A stretch of 6,187 bases of DNA from an uncultured Rhodospirillaceae bacterium (GTDB lineage: Bacteria > Pseudomonadota > Alphaproteobacteria > Rhodospirillales > Casp-alpha2): positions 1 through 6,187 of the forward strand of contig CAJWVP010000184.1 of assembly GCA_913048145.1 (NCBI GenBank). Direction: 5' to 3'. The notes below the pieces were generated by a model. The model ran no database searches. It worked only from the letters and a program-made list of their open reading frames with translations, and had not been told where the DNA came from. The position numbers and the translations under genes are program-made. How positions within the stretch are numbered: position 1 is the stretch's first letter; every line of letters begins with the position of its first letter. Below are positions 5,699 to 6,187 of the stretch, one piece after another.

Positions 5699-6187
5699 AT
5701 GGATTCAGAACAACTCTGTTACGACGTATGGATTGAAGAGGCGCTGCGCCGCGTCATTGAGCGTGCGCTGGCCTTGGCGACCGAGCACGGGCTGCCCGGT
5801 GATCATCATTTCTACATCACCTTCAAGACTGGTGACGACGGTGTCGAGATCCCGTCCTATCTGCGGGCCGAGCATCCGGATGAGATGACCATTGTCGTCC
5901 AACACCAGTTCGAGAACCTAATTGTCGACGCAGAGGGTTTCGCCGTCACCCTGCGGTTTAATAGCAAGCCGGAGCAACTGGTGATTCCCTACGCCGCCAT
6001 CACCTCCTTCGCCGATCCGTCGGTGAATTTTGGCTTGCAGCTAAAAACTATCTCCATGGATGATGAAGACCTGCCTAAACTGGGCGGCGACACAGAAGGG
6101 GATTATTATGAGGCGATTGAGGAACAAGCCGTGACGGACGACAACGACGATGACAATCAACCAAAGACCGGCGAAGTCATCGCCCTC
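5699..6187 (+). CDS. sspB: SspB, ClpXP adaptor for ssrA-tagged proteins (alphaproteobacterial type), 3' end cut by window
   Basis: The protein binds the N-terminal part of the ssrA tag and tethers tagged proteins to ClpX, speeding their degradation by ClpXP in the cytoplasm. The frame is open for 163 codons to the window edge. An N-terminal helix, YDVWIEEALRRVIERAL (8-24), is followed by GLPGDHHFYITFKT (31-44), GVEIPSYLRAEHPDEMTIVVQHQFENL (48-74), VTLRFNSKPEQLVIPYAAI (83-101) and FADPSVNFGLQL (104-115). This is the full order of the substrate-binding core of this family. An acidic, flexible linker (about 119-156) leads to TGEVIAL, which matches the start of the C-terminal ClpX-docking tail; the rest of the tail lies past the edge. 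The ATG at 5699 is chosen because it gives the family N-terminus; only a weak purine-rich stretch (ACGGGATC) precedes it. It lies about 545 bases after the tmRNA, on the same strand. Confidence 0.95.
   Translation, partial: MDSEQLCYDVWIEEALRRVIERALALATEHGLPGDHHFYITFKTGDDGVEIPSYLRAEHPDEMTIVVQHQFENLIVDAEGFAVTLRFNSKPEQLVIPYAAITSFADPSVNFGLQLKTISMDDEDLPKLGGDTEGDYYEAIEEQAVTDDNDDDNQPKTGEVIAL

Overview
The window is a chromosomal stretch from an alphaproteobacterium. Two features decide the class. One is a circularly permuted (two-piece) tmRNA gene. The other is an SspB protein of the alphaproteobacterial type. Codon use is GC-rich, and the genes look like core and catabolic chromosomal genes. No insertion sequence, phage gene, CRISPR array or tRNA was found.

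Layout. At the left edge (5-571, +) lies a small membrane protein with a bacterial PH-like fold. After a 184-base convergent gap comes a minus-strand two-gene operon, read right to left: an alpha/beta hydrolase (2491-1637) followed by a two-domain rhodanese sulfurtransferase (1634-756). The two are separated by 2 bases, and the hydrolase's last codons carry the sulfurtransferase's Shine-Dalgarno. Divergent from this operon, across 74 bases, is a malate/lactate-type 2-hydroxyacid dehydrogenase of the Ldh_2 family (2566-3594, +). Convergent with it is a beta-hydroxyacid dehydrogenase of the 3-hydroxyisobutyrate dehydrogenase family (4706-3780, -). These four genes look like small-acid metabolism, but the sequence does not fix their substrates.

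The most informative part is 4838-6187. No long protein gene explains 4838-5153. It reads instead as permuted ssrA on the plus strand. The acceptor piece comes first: a T-arm, a 7-bp acceptor stem strand and an encoded CCA at 4922-4924. A 53-base intervening segment follows, carrying a strong inverted repeat. The coding piece starts at 4978. It completes the acceptor stem, including the G3-U70 alanine identity pair, and carries the tag frame ANDNYAPVRAAA followed by TAA. A possible terminator is at 5161-5188. About 500 bases with no confident gene follow. The window then ends inside sspB (5699 to beyond 6187), the ClpXP adaptor that captures proteins carrying the ssrA tag.

How they work together. 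The tmRNA rescues stalled ribosomes and appends the tag, and SspB delivers the tagged products to ClpXP. The source of the degradation signal and its receptor are therefore encoded about 600 bases apart, in the same orientation.
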